A stretch of DNA of 64,000 bases. Source: Cylindrodendrum hubeiense (Eukaryota; Ascomycota; Sordariomycetes; Hypocreales; Nectriaceae). Shown here piece by piece: positions 11,262 to 22,800 of the stretch. The DNA is taken from assembly GCA_014621425.1 (NCBI GenBank), contig JAANBB010000123.1:1-64000 (forward strand), read 5' to 3'. Every line of letters begins with the position of its first letter. Position 1 is the first letter of the stretch. The notes beneath the pieces are model-generated. The model did not search any database, had not been told where the DNA came from, and saw only the letters and a program-made list of their open reading frames with translations. The translations under genes were made by a program, and so were the position numbers.

Positions 11262-13211
11262 ATGGATCAGAGTCAGAGTCCTCATCAGCAACACCACCAG
11301 CTCCAGCATCAACACCACCAGCATCCGATCATGTCTTCTCAACATCCGAGCCCGTCGCCGCCCCAGATGCACGACAACCACCACCCCCAAGATGTCCTCG
11401 CCGAGGCGAGGAAGAACCTCCAGGTCCTGATCGATTCGGGCCTCTCCAAGGATCTCCTCCACCAATGGGTCGACGAAAGCCCGTCCCTGCAGCTCGCCCT
11501 ATCCGCTCAACAGCAGCAGCAGCAGCCCCAACAACTTCCGCACCAGCAGCCTCAGCAACATCAGCAACCATCGCTCGTTAGCCATCAGCAACCACAAAAC
11601 AACTTTGTGCCTCCCCCACCGATGCGATGCCCGCCGCCCCCTCCCGTTCCTGTTGTCTCGATGCCGACTGTGACCACGCCTACCAGCAACAACACCTCGA
11701 CGACGACGACGCCTCCTAGTGACATCAAAGTCGAGGCCCTCCCTGAGGACGTCTCTTGTACGTCGTGATTCTTCCTCCCCACTCATCTTGTTGTCTTTGG
11801 CGTGCTTCGTTGCGCATTGCCATGCTGTGTTTTGTAATCAGTTCTGACTCGTCGTGTAGCCATCTTCATGCCTCCTTCGGCCCCCTTTAGCCATCGCCCA
11901 AGGATATCCGTCTCGTCGACTTCCTCCGGCTCATCCGGTCACGCCTCTATCTGGTCCACGAACTCCGGCCAGTCCTCCGTCTCGTGGCACTCGACTTCGA
12001 CTTGCCCACGATCACAGGCACCGCTTCCGCTTCCCCCGACAACTCCCGTCACTGGGCCTCTTGGCGCGCCCGTCGGCACCACCGGAAAGACCAACATCTA
12101 TTGGTGCACCTCTTGCGAGACTAGCTTCAAGCGCAAGTACGACTGGAAGCGCCACGAGGACGAGTTTCACGAGCGCTGGCGCAAATACCCCTGCCCCGAG
12201 CCTGGTTGCAACCGCAGCTTCTGGGGTTCCAACTCGTTCAACCAGCATCACAAGCAGTGCCATGGCTGCAAGACTTGCCCCCATGCCGAAAAGGTGGTCA
12301 AGTTCCTCCGCAAGCGCAAGTACTGGGCATGTGGTTTCTGCTCTGCTCTGCACCCGGCTCGTGAACGCCATGTTGAGCACGTTGCTCGTCATTTCGAGTC
12401 TGGCATGACCAAGGGTGACTGGATGCACTCACGCGTCGTGTATGGTCTCCTTCACCAGCCTCTCATCCATGAGGCTTGGGATGCTCTCGTTGTCAGCAAG
12501 CAGCCCGAGTACAATGGCCGTCGACCCCAGTTCAGTTGGCACCCCAGCAAGACTGGTCGCGCTCAGGGCTTTCTCGAGAATGAGAACCCCGGCCAGCTTC
12601 AGGATCTGCTCGAGTTCTTCTCCGGCGACGAGGGCGAGGCCCAATGGATTGTCAGCGTCGCGTACGATCTTGCTGACATCGTCCTCACTTCGGCGCCTAT
12701 CCCTTCCCCTCAGTATTCGCATGCCAGCCTTACTCCTCAGGGCTTCGATCCCCGTATGTCGTTCATGACCCTGCCGACGCAGGCTTCCCACCAGTCGATG
12801 ATGCCCTCGCCGGATCCGTCGCAGCAGAACCCCTTTACCACACCCTTCCGCAATACGATTCTGGTACCATCGCAGTCGTTCGGTTCGGGACGACCTTCGC
12901 CTGATTCAGCCTCTCACTCGCCCATGGGGTCCTCCACATCTCCCCTGATGCCACCTCCTGTGCCCTCGCCTCTCGACAAGCGTGAGCTACCAGCACCGCC
13001 GTCACACGCCCAGGAGGCTGGTGACTCGATGATGGACTTCGAGTATTCTCCTGCGCCTGTCGTGTTTGACGATTGGGAGAGTCTCGCTGGTGCTGTTATG
13101 GAGCAGCAGGCTACACCGACACAGCAACACCAACACCAACAACCCAATGGCGCACCCACTGCCGACTGGGGTATGGTGCAATATTTCAACGATCCTCGCG
13201 TTACGTCATGA
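11262..13211 (+). CDS. C2H2 zinc-finger transcription factor
   Basis: Nuclear regulator of 615 aa. Exons are 11262-11757 and 11860-13211 with a 102-nt intron (donor GTACGT, phase 1). The N-terminal 165 residues are rich in Gln, His and Pro, with a short predicted helix (VLAEARKNLQVLIDSGLS) and poly-Gln runs. After a Ser/Thr/Pro linker come three Cys/His modules: CTSC at residues 248-251 with His 264 and 269; CPEPGC at 277-282 followed by HH and CH; and CGFC at 323-326 followed by closely spaced His. The first has the KRKYDWKRHEDEFH pattern of fungal C2H2 factors whose fingers are followed by a conserved acidic/aromatic block. The C-terminal third is Pro/Ser/Gln-rich, likely transactivating. 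No named orthologue is recognised. A two-codon uORF precedes the ATG. Confidence 0.88.
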
Positions 13212-14838
13212 GCATAACTCTATTTGAGCTGCCATTGCTTTCTTGCCTTGTAGGACGTCGCCGAGACCTTTGAATTTTCCCTTTTTTGTTCACATCGCAC
13301 GCAACCCCAAGGGCGGGCATGCCCACCAGTGGCACCCCCCTTTTTCATTGAATCGAACCCCGACCGACCGGCTCGACCGACTCGGCTTCGTCCCTGTGCA
13401 AGCACACATTTCCTTGTTTTATCTTGCTTTTTTCCTTTAGTAGATAATGATAATACCCCCCCTCGAGACGAAAGGTGAGGGCGCCTGTCCTTTTTGTTTT
13501 TCTCTTCATATATGTTCATAGCAGGTGTGGGATCTGGGAACTTGTCGGGCTTCTTATGTGCTGGTAAAAAAACGGCGTTGGAGGCAAACTGTCCTGTACC
13601 CCAATATTTCCTTGGTTTGTGAGCTTGGAACGTCGATTTGGATGGATGCAGGAAGAGGAGGAAGATGAGAGAAGGGAAGAGCAGAAAGACGAAGAAGGAG
13701 AAGAAGTGAGGAGAACAATGGGGTGCGGATGTATATGATGAATGGGCTTTTCTGAACGTTGACGCATATATGGAGTGCTTTGGCGCCCAGTCTGGTGTCA
13801 AAGGGTATAAATGCCCGCTGTGTAAGATAGAAACAGGAAGTGGAATGCAAAAAGACCCGGATAAGATGATTTTAAAAGAAAACTGTTCAATATCAACGTG
13901 TGACTGCTGAAGGGAGTATGCACTAATCAGGCCACTGTAACTTAGGAAGAAGTTGTATGCAAGGGAGGTGTCAAGGGAGAGAGAGAAGGAGATGTGCTTT
14001 GACTCGTGCCCGAGACAGGACAAGATTATCTTTGCATTCTAGCGTGCCTGTGTCTGGGATCGATATTTGCTAGATCGAGTGTGCATGTCTTTGACAGGCT
14101 CTTTGGAGTGTCTCGGTGTGTCTCGTTTGGTGTTAACTAGCCTATGTTGAGATAGAGGCGAGTATAGGCGAGCAGTGCAGGTAAGACCCTTTAGTGGCAC
14201 TGGGCTGATCATGTTCTCAGCGAATGTGCAGCGGAGTTGCACATGTTCATCAATCTCGATGGCTAATAGCCACCTGCGGAAACGAGCGTTGAGTTGGATT
14301 AGACAGCAAGGAGGGACAATGCTTTGTTTAGGAAACGTAGAAAGGAGTTTTTCGAACAAAGACCCTTGGGTGATGGGACGTACATACCTAGGTGAGCGAA
14401 CAAAGAGACAATGTTTCTGACTATGGATGGACTGAGGCTCAGGGTTGAAGGTTGGCGGTGCTCTTTTTCGGGGGCATATTATAACGAGCGAGGAGATTTG
14501 GCAAGCGTTAGGTATGACTTGATGAAGTATACGGCCAGGATAGAAAAAATGGGGGTGTAGTTACAATTCTGGCGAGTAACTAAGTTACTGGAAAAGAGAA
14601 TACTGTTTCAAGACTAATGGTTGCTCTGCCCATCCCCCAACTTCCAAGAACACTCTCAGCAATAACTTACACACCTTGAGTCTAAATTATCTGTTCATAT
14701 TACTCTTCGTCTCACCTATTAGTATAAATCCGACCCTCTCCCTTCCGATCCCGTTCCAGTGCACGATCTAATTTACAACTCCAAAACCTCATAACACCCC
14801 ATCCATACATCTACCGCCACACATCTGGGATATTCTCA
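13212..14838. other. Intergenic, no gene supported
   Basis: Holds the 3' region of the C2H2 regulator and the promoter of the orphan gene at 14839. AT content rises toward 13850-14760. A long minus-strand frame at 13220-14023 has the composition of untranslated DNA and no motif, so I do not call it. Confidence 0.5.
14723..14729 (+). promoter_or_regulatory. TATA-box-like element
   Basis: TATAAAT lies 110 bp upstream of the ATG of the orphan gene at 14839 and is followed by a CT-rich stretch, a placement typical of fungal core promoters. Confidence 0.45.
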
Positions 14839-16410
14839 ATGTCGTCCGCTGCCCCGAAGATTGAGTCTCTACCTTTCATCGACGCGCTGGCCTTGGCGAC
14901 GGCGAATAAAGAAGTCCGCAAGGCTGTGATTGCGAGAGCCAGGTCTAGGTCCCAGTGCACACTGTGGAGCCGGCAGTCGGACGGGAAGAGGTCGGGGAGG
15001 GAAAAGTCACACAAGAAGAAGTCAGACAGGAAGAAGTCAGGGAAGAAGAAGAAGTCAAAGAGGGAGAGCTCGGAGAAGAGTAACACAGCCGAGGCGCACC
15101 CACACGCGGGAAGTCTCAACGAGAACAGTCCATGGGAGCCTATTTCATGTGAGAGTGGCTTGCACGAGAACAATTCATATACGGCCAATTTGTATGAGAC
15201 TAGGTCGTGTGAGAATATTTTATACAGCATCAGCTCAAACAAGAGAAATTCATCCGAGCCGACTTCCGCTGAAGAGATTTCAGACGAGCCGAGCTCAGAC
15301 GAGAACGGGTTGGACAGTACATACGGGAGCAATCCGGGCAGAGGCAACTGGGTCTCAGAGTCGACAGTTTCAGAGAAGCCAGACTACACCTTGAATCCAG
15401 AGCCAAAATACCTTTCAGACAAGACATACTATACTCTGAAGCCCTGGCCCGAGCCACAGCCAGAAGCACTGCCAGAGAAGCCGGCCTCACAGAGATCACA
15501 CTATATCCCTAAGCAAGGGCTAGTGGCAAGCCTGGAATTTGATCCAGAACCAGAGATGAATCGAGCCGTTGATTGCAGCGCTGAGAGTGGCGTCGTGTCA
15601 ACCTGGCCTCGCCTGGCTTCGAGCGCGTCGACACTGTCCGCCACGTCGGCGTTCTCGCTCCAGCCACCACTCCCACCCCTCGAGCCTCTTGCACTCCCAC
15701 AGGCAACGTTCTCTGAAGAATCACAACTCGGGAAGCCCGAAGACGCACGATCCGTCTTCTTCCGGCTTAAAACCAGGCTCAAACCATCCACACGACACCT
15801 CCAGCTCCCGCCATCCCCCAACGTCCCAGAGAGTGAAGTACTGGACACCCACAGCATAGTCGGCTCGACCGCAGGCCCCGACGACATGCCAATCCTCAGC
15901 CGGGGGGAGTATTCATACGACCCCGGGGTCGACGCCCTCTACGCGCACATCCCGCGACAGCCCGGCCAACACTTCCCCGGCGAGCTCGTCGTAAACCCGG
16001 CCGCGACAGGCTGGGCTCGGCCGCGCATCGAAGCCTTCCCGCAGGTTGCGCCCCCGCGGCCGCCGAAGGAGAAGCCCATCTCCGTCTCCGTCTCCGACTC
16101 CGAAGAAAGCGAAAGCCGGTACATGCTCCTCCAGGATGTCAGCCTTGTGCCGCATGGGCACAGCGAGGACGACGTCTCGGCGTGGTGCGGGGAGGTCCGC
16201 CGGAGCGGGGCCGTGTCTCGGCAGGAGGTGCGGAGCCTTGTGAGCGGAGGGTCAACGGTGTGGCCCGGGATGAGCAGCGTGGCCGAGGAGGGTGAAGACG
16301 ATGGGATCGATCTGCAGCCGGTTGCTCCCGAAGATAGCGCGAGTTGTGTTGGGTGGAAGAGTGCGCAGCGACGTGGGATAGACGGGAGGTGGGGACCAGT
16401 GGGCGCATGA
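14839..16410 (+). CDS. Hypothetical charged, low-complexity protein
   Basis: Uninterrupted frame of 523 aa with no need for introns. I recognise no domain. The N-terminal 40 residues look foldable (IESLPFIDALALATANKEV). Residues about 48-78 are strongly basic with Lys/Ser repeats (KKKSDRKKSGKKKKSKRE), which could be a nuclear signal. Residues about 80-190 are rich in Glu, Asn and Ser with irregular repeats around ENS/SCE/SSDEN. The remainder is Pro/Ser-rich with one region near residues 345-420 (YSYDPGVDALYAHIPRQPG) that appears less repetitive. A TATA-like box and CT-rich leader support transcription. It converges with SPT8 (474 bp apart). Likely an intrinsically disordered, lineage-restricted protein; function unknown. 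Confidence 0.65.
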   Translation: MSSAAPKIESLPFIDALALATANKEVRKAVIARARSRSQCTLWSRQSDGKRSGREKSHKKKSDRKKSGKKKKSKRESSEKSNTAEAHPHAGSLNENSPWEPISCESGLHENNSYTANLYETRSCENILYSISSNKRNSSEPTSAEEISDEPSSDENGLDSTYGSNPGRGNWVSESTVSEKPDYTLNPEPKYLSDKTYYTLKPWPEPQPEALPEKPASQRSHYIPKQGLVASLEFDPEPEMNRAVDCSAESGVVSTWPRLASSASTLSATSAFSLQPPLPPLEPLALPQATFSEESQLGKPEDARSVFFRLKTRLKPSTRHLQLPPSPNVPESEVLDTHSIVGSTAGPDDMPILSRGEYSYDPGVDALYAHIPRQPGQHFPGELVVNPAATGWARPRIEAFPQVAPPRPPKEKPISVSVSDSEESESRYMLLQDVSLVPHGHSEDDVSAWCGEVRRSGAVSRQEVRSLVSGGSTVWPGMSSVAEEGEDDGIDLQPVAPEDSASCVGWKSAQRRGIDGRWGPVGA

Positions 16411-16883
16411 GGCGGCATCGGGCGTTAGGTGCTGCTCCTCCTGTCCTAGCATAGACTCAAAGGCGCTGGCTGCTCGAGACTATTCCGTGAGCCAAGTAGC
16501 GATCCAGCTGTATTGATAGAGTCTGTAGAATCAAAGAACCCCCTTTGTGAAGAACCACATCCTCCATGCACACACATCGTGAACAACATAGGCAATAGCC
16601 TGTTTGACTGGCCGTGTTCAACTGAAACTACTACACTCCGTCATACACATCGCCTCCCTAGAAACGCGCCTCTCCCTGGTAATCAAATGCTTTCCACGGT
16701 GATATATGCGCTGCTCCAACTCCACGACCCAAGTTCCCATCAATACATGTCTAGACGCCCAACACCCCGGCTTTTTAAGAACCCGCCGTGTCCAAAAACA
16801 ACCAAATCACAAGCTACAACCCATGCAATCAACTCTCCCCTCGCCTCACCCGCGCTTCCACTGCTTGCGGCGAGCCTGACGGG
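16411..16883. other. Convergent intergenic region
   Basis: Lies between the 3' ends of the orphan gene (+) and SPT8 (-). It should hold both terminators. Nothing else seen. Confidence 0.5.
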
Positions 16884-19114
16884 TTATTCTCGATTTGACA
16901 CGTTAATCTCGTACCCGATCAACACCTCGGTGCTCGTGCCTTCCCAGCCTCGTGTTCCCGCGGAGCTGAGCATGAACCTACTAGTTGGATCAATGTACAG
17001 GCCCGAGATGACACCAGCCCTGGGTGGTCCGGGGATGATGAGGAAGGGGACGCTTGAGTGCTTGTATGAGCGAGTATCGCGCAGGTCGTACAGTCGGAGG
17101 ATATCATATGAGGCGCTGTGAGTCATGTTAGCTCAAAAGTCACCATTCCAGGGGTAACCACAGGGCCATACCAAACCAGATGTCTGCCATTCACCATCGG
17201 CCGCACCGTGCTCACTGCTCCGCTTCCCGCCGGCAACTTCAACACGCGCTCAGGTTCCCATCCTCGCGTCGCCTTGCGGATGTCGAACTCCTCGACGGTA
17301 CCGTTCCTTCGTCCTGCGTAGATCATGTTTCCGTCGGGGCTCCAGCATGCTCCCATGCACCACGGAGGCACACCCGCTCGGTTGTCGATGCGCGCCACGG
17401 GGTTCGGCACCCGTCGATCCCAGACGCGCAGTGTCCCGTCAATCGCCGCCGAAAGAAACGTTGTCGATGATGTTTGTGTTGGGTCATGCTGCTGTGTTGA
17501 CGGATCGGTTACGAGGAGCGTTGACGGAGACTGCGATCTCTTCAGAGCAGCCGCATCGCCATCCATGTTTTGAGACGGCGGATCCAGCTGCCCTTGGCTC
17601 GCCTCCAAGGATTGATCGGCGGCGGGTTCGATGTGAAACGCAATCGCAGGCTCTGATTCCCCCAGAAGCTGGGTCGACGGAGCATCCACCTCCATTGCGT
17701 CTTGCTCAACAAGTAGTTGGGCAGCCGCTGAATCTACCTCTGGTTCCTTGTCCGGTTCTCGGAGGCTCGCCATGGCCATGTCTGCAGAGTGATCCATCCC
17801 ACTGTCGTGTTCGTGGCTCGGCATCATACCCATAGCATTCGTGTTGTACTCATCCTCGTCGTGTCCAAATGGTTGGTCTCCCGCCGTCTCGCCAAAGAGA
17901 CTTCCGGCGTCGCTTCCGCCAAACAAGCTTCCGTCAGCCGGCGACCCCTGGGCGTCAATGTCCCCTGAGTTGGAGTCTTGGGTGAAGTCGGGCACGCTAA
18001 CCTCGGGGATGCCGTTGGTGAGGGTTCCATTCACGGGTGGGAGGGCGTTATTGGTCTCTATAGTTGTAGATGGTAGGGGTTCATCGGCGTCTTCTGGAAC
18101 TGGGGCGCCGTTCGCCGGCCGCAGCTCGATGGCTGAGATCTGTCCTGCACTACCGTTGAAGCTTCTGAGGGTCTGTCCCGTGTTCAGGTCCCAGTCAAAT
18201 ATGTTCTTGTCCCAGCTGCCACTGAGCACACTCTTCTCGTCCTGCGCCAGGGTCAAGACGCTCACCGCGTTGGTGTGCTGCTGCAGACAGCAGATGCGCT
18301 TACCCTCATCGTGTCGTACGCTCTGCAGGTTGATACCACCAGACTCAAGGCCTGAGAGAAGCCAAAGCGCGTCCGCTTGAACCGCGAGCGAGTAGACAGG
18401 CGAGAGGATGTGTTCCTGGTCACCCCGACCTGGAGGCGCAGGCTCCTCGTTTTCCCAGTACGACATGAGGATGCCGGCCTTTGTGACGCTGTCCACGAAG
18501 GGGTGCTTTTGCGCCACCGTCAAGGCCGACTTGCCATTGATGGTGCCGGGTCCGTCGTACTTGCGAATGTATCCGTCGGAGCCTCCAGTGATCCAGTACC
18601 GCAAGTCGGGTGTAATGGCCATGGCGTTGACGCTCGTCGACTGAGGCGCTGCCATGGTCGGGACAATGTCGTAGACGCGCGCATTCATGACCTCGGGACT
18701 AGGGAGCGGCCACCGAGGGAGCCAAGGCGGCGGCACAGGTGTGGCAGACTTGACTCTCGTGGACGCGTCGCCGTTGGTCTGACCGTTGACCTGGCCATTG
18801 ACCTGGCTGCCAGGCTCAGTCTTGATTTTCACGTCGCCATTTGTCCCTGTATTCGCCGTCTGGCTTTCGCTTTCGCCCTCCCCGTCGGCGTCGTTCTCGC
18901 CGTCGGCGTCGCCATCTGCGTCCCCGTCTGCGTCCCCGTCTCCATCGGCGTCGTCGTCGTCGTCATCGTTGTTCTCGTCGTCGTCGCCATCGGGATCGTT
19001 ATCGTTTCCAACATCTTCCGCGTCCTCCATGATCTCGTCGGCATCGTTCTCATGCTCGTTGCCGTTCTCGTGGTCCGACTCGCCCGAGCTCGCCGACAAC
19101 CGGTCGTCATCCAT
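16884..19114 (-). CDS. SPT8: SAGA complex subunit Spt8 (WD40 protein)
   Basis: Spt8 is a WD40 subunit of the SAGA co-activator that contacts TATA-binding protein. Exons on the minus strand are 19114-17172 and 17115-16884 with a 56-nt intron (GTATGG donor, CTAAC branch-like site), giving 724 aa. The first ATG gives MDDDRLSAS; the next ~80 residues are almost all acidic (Asp/Glu/Asn), as in other Spt8 proteins. WD40 repeats follow: NAMAITPDLRYWITGGSDGY, YSLAVQADALWLLSGLESG, VSVLTLAQDEKSVLSGSWD. A disordered insert of about 200 residues separates these from FLSAAIDGTLRVWDRR and the C-terminal repeats, which end with the highly conserved SAAGTRGWEGTSTEVLIGYE. The splice donor was chosen because it restores HLVCASYDILRLYDL. 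Confidence 0.93.
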
Positions 19115-19595
19115 CTCGTCGCAAACGGCCAACCTCGCCGGAACCTGGGCCGATTCGATCGCAACCTGGTGACAGGAATGACAGGGCCGTTAAGGTCGAG
19201 TTGGCATGCTTCAATAGCGCGGCGAGTGGTAGCAAAGGGCCCCGGTGGCTGATGCGCGCGCCGCCCTGTCTCGAGGCTCCAGAGGGACGGGGTGACGCAA
19301 GGCTGCGGTTGGCGTCAAGCGCGAGCACAAGGCCAAGGTCTGTCGTTGAGAGCAAAGGAGAGCAACCCGGAGCAATTAAGGAGCGAGTCGTTGAGCAGCA
19401 TTGGCTGAAGGGCAAATAAATTTCCAGGTCCAAGTCCCAAGTCGCGTGTCTTTGAGCTCGAGGCAGGTGTGTCCAACCTTGGCGGATTGACTTCGGAAAT
19501 TCCCCCACCACCGAGTTTAAGTCAGCGAAGAGGTGCCATCCATGTCCCCACCGACTCGTCCGTCACAACCGACCCTTGCAGCACATAATACATCA

Positions 19596-19631
19596 CAGAC
19601 TCACCACAGACTCACCACAGACTCACCACAG
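19596..19631. repeat. Tandem repeat, 12-nt unit x3
   Basis: Three perfect head-to-tail copies of CAGACTCACCAC. Likely slippage-derived minisatellite upstream of SPT8. Confidence 0.85.
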
Positions 19632-19756
19632 TCATTCACATCACCCAACAACCAAATCGTTTCCGTCGAGACTGGGACTTTAATACCTAGCTAGCTAGGG
19701 CTCTGTTCGAAATACTGACGCCATCAGTGCCATCCTGGGCAAGCAATTGTCAACGA

Positions 19757-19800
19757 CTGCAACTTTCCTGCAACTTTCCTGCAACTTTCCTGCAACTTTC
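19757..19800. repeat. Tandem repeat, 11-nt unit x4
   Basis: Four perfect head-to-tail copies of CTGCAACTTTC about 90 bp beyond the helicase stop codon, probably in its 3' untranslated region. Confidence 0.85.
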
Positions 19801-19892
19801 CAGCAACATCCACCATAAATGTTTCGCGCATAGCAATACCCCTTTCGATAACTTAATACGTAGCCTTCGGCTTCTCCATGCTATCCTTTGGT

Positions 19893-22800
19893 TTAGTCGA
19901 ACTGGATAAGTGGCATAACCATATCATCCGTCTCGGCGCCCTGATCTCGCTCTGGCTCTGGCTGTCGAATAACTCGGCACTCTGAGGTTAAAGCGAACCC
20001 TTCTAGATTGTCGACATTGTCGAATCCGGATGCCGCATCGAGGGCCAGTTGCTTTCTACTTGGCTGCTCCGAAAACACGCTGTTTGCTTCGCTGCCAACC
20101 GTGAGTGGCCTGTCTCGAAGCTGTGGTGCCGGAAAGATGTGCTCCATGACAATAGGTTGTAGCCGACCTGACCTGTCTGAAGTCGTCGGATAGAACGTTT
20201 GTCGGATTTTCGTTGAACTTCGAGTTGGACTGTTGTTTTCTCTGTTCCACAATAATTGCAATGCTCTTTCCTTCTCCATAACCTTGCGTGGGCTCCATTT
20301 ATCAGAGACAGATTCCTCAGACAGCGGAGCACTCTCAAAGACCGATGTCCCTGAATCCAGGACTGGAATTCTTATAGTTGCGCGATTCTCGCTGACTTGA
20401 CCAACTTGTGCATCTTGCTCTGCAAGCCCCGCGTGATAGCCCAGCTCTATCAGGTCCTCACTCGTCAGCTCGTGTTGATGCTGCTGGACTTGTGCTGAGG
20501 ATCCTTGAGCTGATCGGTCTTGAATGGGAGGGGACTTCAGCAAGCGTTGTGCCTGTTGACCACTTTTGGGTTGCTTTCCCCTCTTGCCACCTCGGGCACC
20601 CCCTCTTGCACCTCTCGCGCCTCTTCCACCGCCTCTCCCACCTCCGCGCGGTGACTCGATTTGCGAGCTTGATGGCCCACTTGCCTGTGTTTTAGCTGGC
20701 GTTGTAGGATGTAATCTGAGGGGCATGTCGATTTGCGTCAGTGCGGGTTTGTTGCAACCGCGAGGGCATTCGCAAGGATGTCCGCAGAAGGAACCACAAA
20801 TATGGTCGCATGGGAGGGTTTTCTCGCACATCTCTCTGCATTTAACCTGTGTCCGGTTGGCAGCATGGCACATTGCTTTGCATGGATGACCTTCTGGACA
20901 TATATCGTTACAAGGCTCAACGCACCCACCTCCTGGAATCGTCTCCCATTCACTGGGATGGCCAAGCTCAGTGATTCGGTCGTGCTTCTTGCAGACCACT
21001 GGGAGTTTGTAACCAATGCATCCTTCTTTTTCGAAGACATCGTAGACTTTTTGCCATGTTCTAGCGCTTTCTGGGTCGCTAGCAAGGAGGTTATTACTGT
21101 TGCCAAAGATATACATACCGCAACGGGCACGGCTTGTTGCAACAACCGCCCTGTTCTCATTCTTCACGAAACCAGCGTTAGGGCGGTTGTGACCGCTCGC
21201 GGGGCTTCGAACTAGCGACAGGATGATAATGTCGTTCTCTTCTCCCTGGAAACCATCGACAGTCCTGACCGACCACTCCTTGGTCGGGTTGTAGTTGGAC
21301 AGTGTAGCGCTCCTTCTTAGATGCTTGAGAATGGTCGAAACCTGACCCGTGTAGTAGGTCAAGACCGTAATTTGGCTCGGATGCACACCGTTCTGCACAA
21401 GGTATCTGACGAACCCCACAATCATCGCTGCCTCGTTCATATTGTAGAACGAGAACTCCGCGTTCTGGTTTTCGCCCCATCGATGCTGGAACCACCAAAG
21501 GTTCTTACCACCCATCCCGGGAACTGGGGCTCGATTGCGCGGGTCCTTCACATAGTCGTGGTCTTCTAACTCAGGGTAGAACGTATGAACGACTGACCGG
21601 ATGATCGGGATCATACGCCGCTGGACCTTTAGCATCGAATATGGAAGGTTGAGATTAACCAGGCGTTCAAAGAGCGAGACGTTGAGATGGTAGGGGGGTT
21701 GTTCAAGCTCATGGACAGCGACCTGTGGCACTAGCTGTTGATGGTCGCCAACAAGAACCACCTGGTCGAGGGATGGATATAAGGCCGATGTGATATTTGC
21801 CTCCCGAGTCTCCGCAGCTTCCTCAATCATTAAAATGCGAGGCTTCATCGCTGAGATCAGTCCTCGATACTTGGTCAACCCTGAGGTTGTGCACCCAAGT
21901 ACCTCAACACCCTCATCTTGAAGGATTTTGACCTTGTGATTCCACTTGGTGATTTTGATGTCGTTACAGGCGTCTTGGTAGGCTTTGAGGAGTTTGGGAA
22001 GTTGTCCAGCTATCTTATCGATGAGCTGTTTTCGAAGGCATCGGTAGACCATACCACGTTGAGGTGGCTTGATCTGGTAGAGATCTGAGTACTTGCGAAG
22101 ATACTTGCAACCTTGGAAGTACCAAGCCGAGTGGCTTGACATGGAGCCTGGTACGGAGCCAGTCCAGTAAATTTCGGTAGAAATAAACTCTCCTTTGAGG
22201 CGCTGTCGCTCATCCTCCTCCAAATCCGGGGCCTGATACTCCTGCCCATTCTCGAAGCCTTCTGGTGAAGCCTCGGTTTGACCCTGAGGGGGACGGTAGA
22301 CGTACGTCTGGTCCTGTTCGACACAATCTTCAAGCCATGCGGCTATCAAGCCCCCAAAAGAATCCTCTGGTTCACCAAGGCTCTCGGGGCTTTCGGGGCG
22401 ATTACCCATAACTAACGGTTGTGCCGCCGTCTCCCACTGATTATCACAGAGTGATTCGAATTGATCATTTGAAAGAAGTCCTTCGCGGTGAAGATGCTCT
22501 GCAGTAATGAAGCCACCGGGAAAACACATAGACAGTGCATCCTTGAGATTGCGGAAGATGGATTTCCGAGTGTTCTCTCCCTGCCCAGGACCGACCCTGA
22601 TCTTGGAGCCTTGCTCGAGATTATACATAGTGCGTTCCTTGATAACAGGCACCTGAGAGCGGCCACCGAGTCGTGCGACATTGGCCCCAACCTGGATACA
22701 TCTCTCCAAAAGCTGATCCAGAGCATGATTTGTCTGAGCTGAAACCACGATCAGAGTTGGGGGTTCGTCCTTCCCCTTATTGGCTTGTAGAGTTTGGATG

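Larger units (their letters stand above)
19115..19892. other. Intergenic: SPT8 promoter and helicase 3' flank
   Basis: SPT8 reads away from this region and the helicase gene ends into it. It includes two short tandem arrays (19596-19631 and 19757-19800). No gene seen. Confidence 0.5.

Noticed and set aside
13220..14023. 267-codon minus-strand frame
   Set aside because: It covers the 3' flank of the C2H2 regulator, is rich in Phe/Ser/Lys from low-complexity DNA, and shows no domain.
16513..17121. 202-codon plus-strand frame
   Set aside because: Its right half is exactly antisense to the conserved last exon of SPT8; the rest has no motif.
18377..19252. 291-codon plus-strand frame rich in Val/Ile
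   Set aside because: Antisense to the acidic N-terminus and first WD40 repeats of SPT8; hydrophobicity is the complement of Asp/Glu codons.
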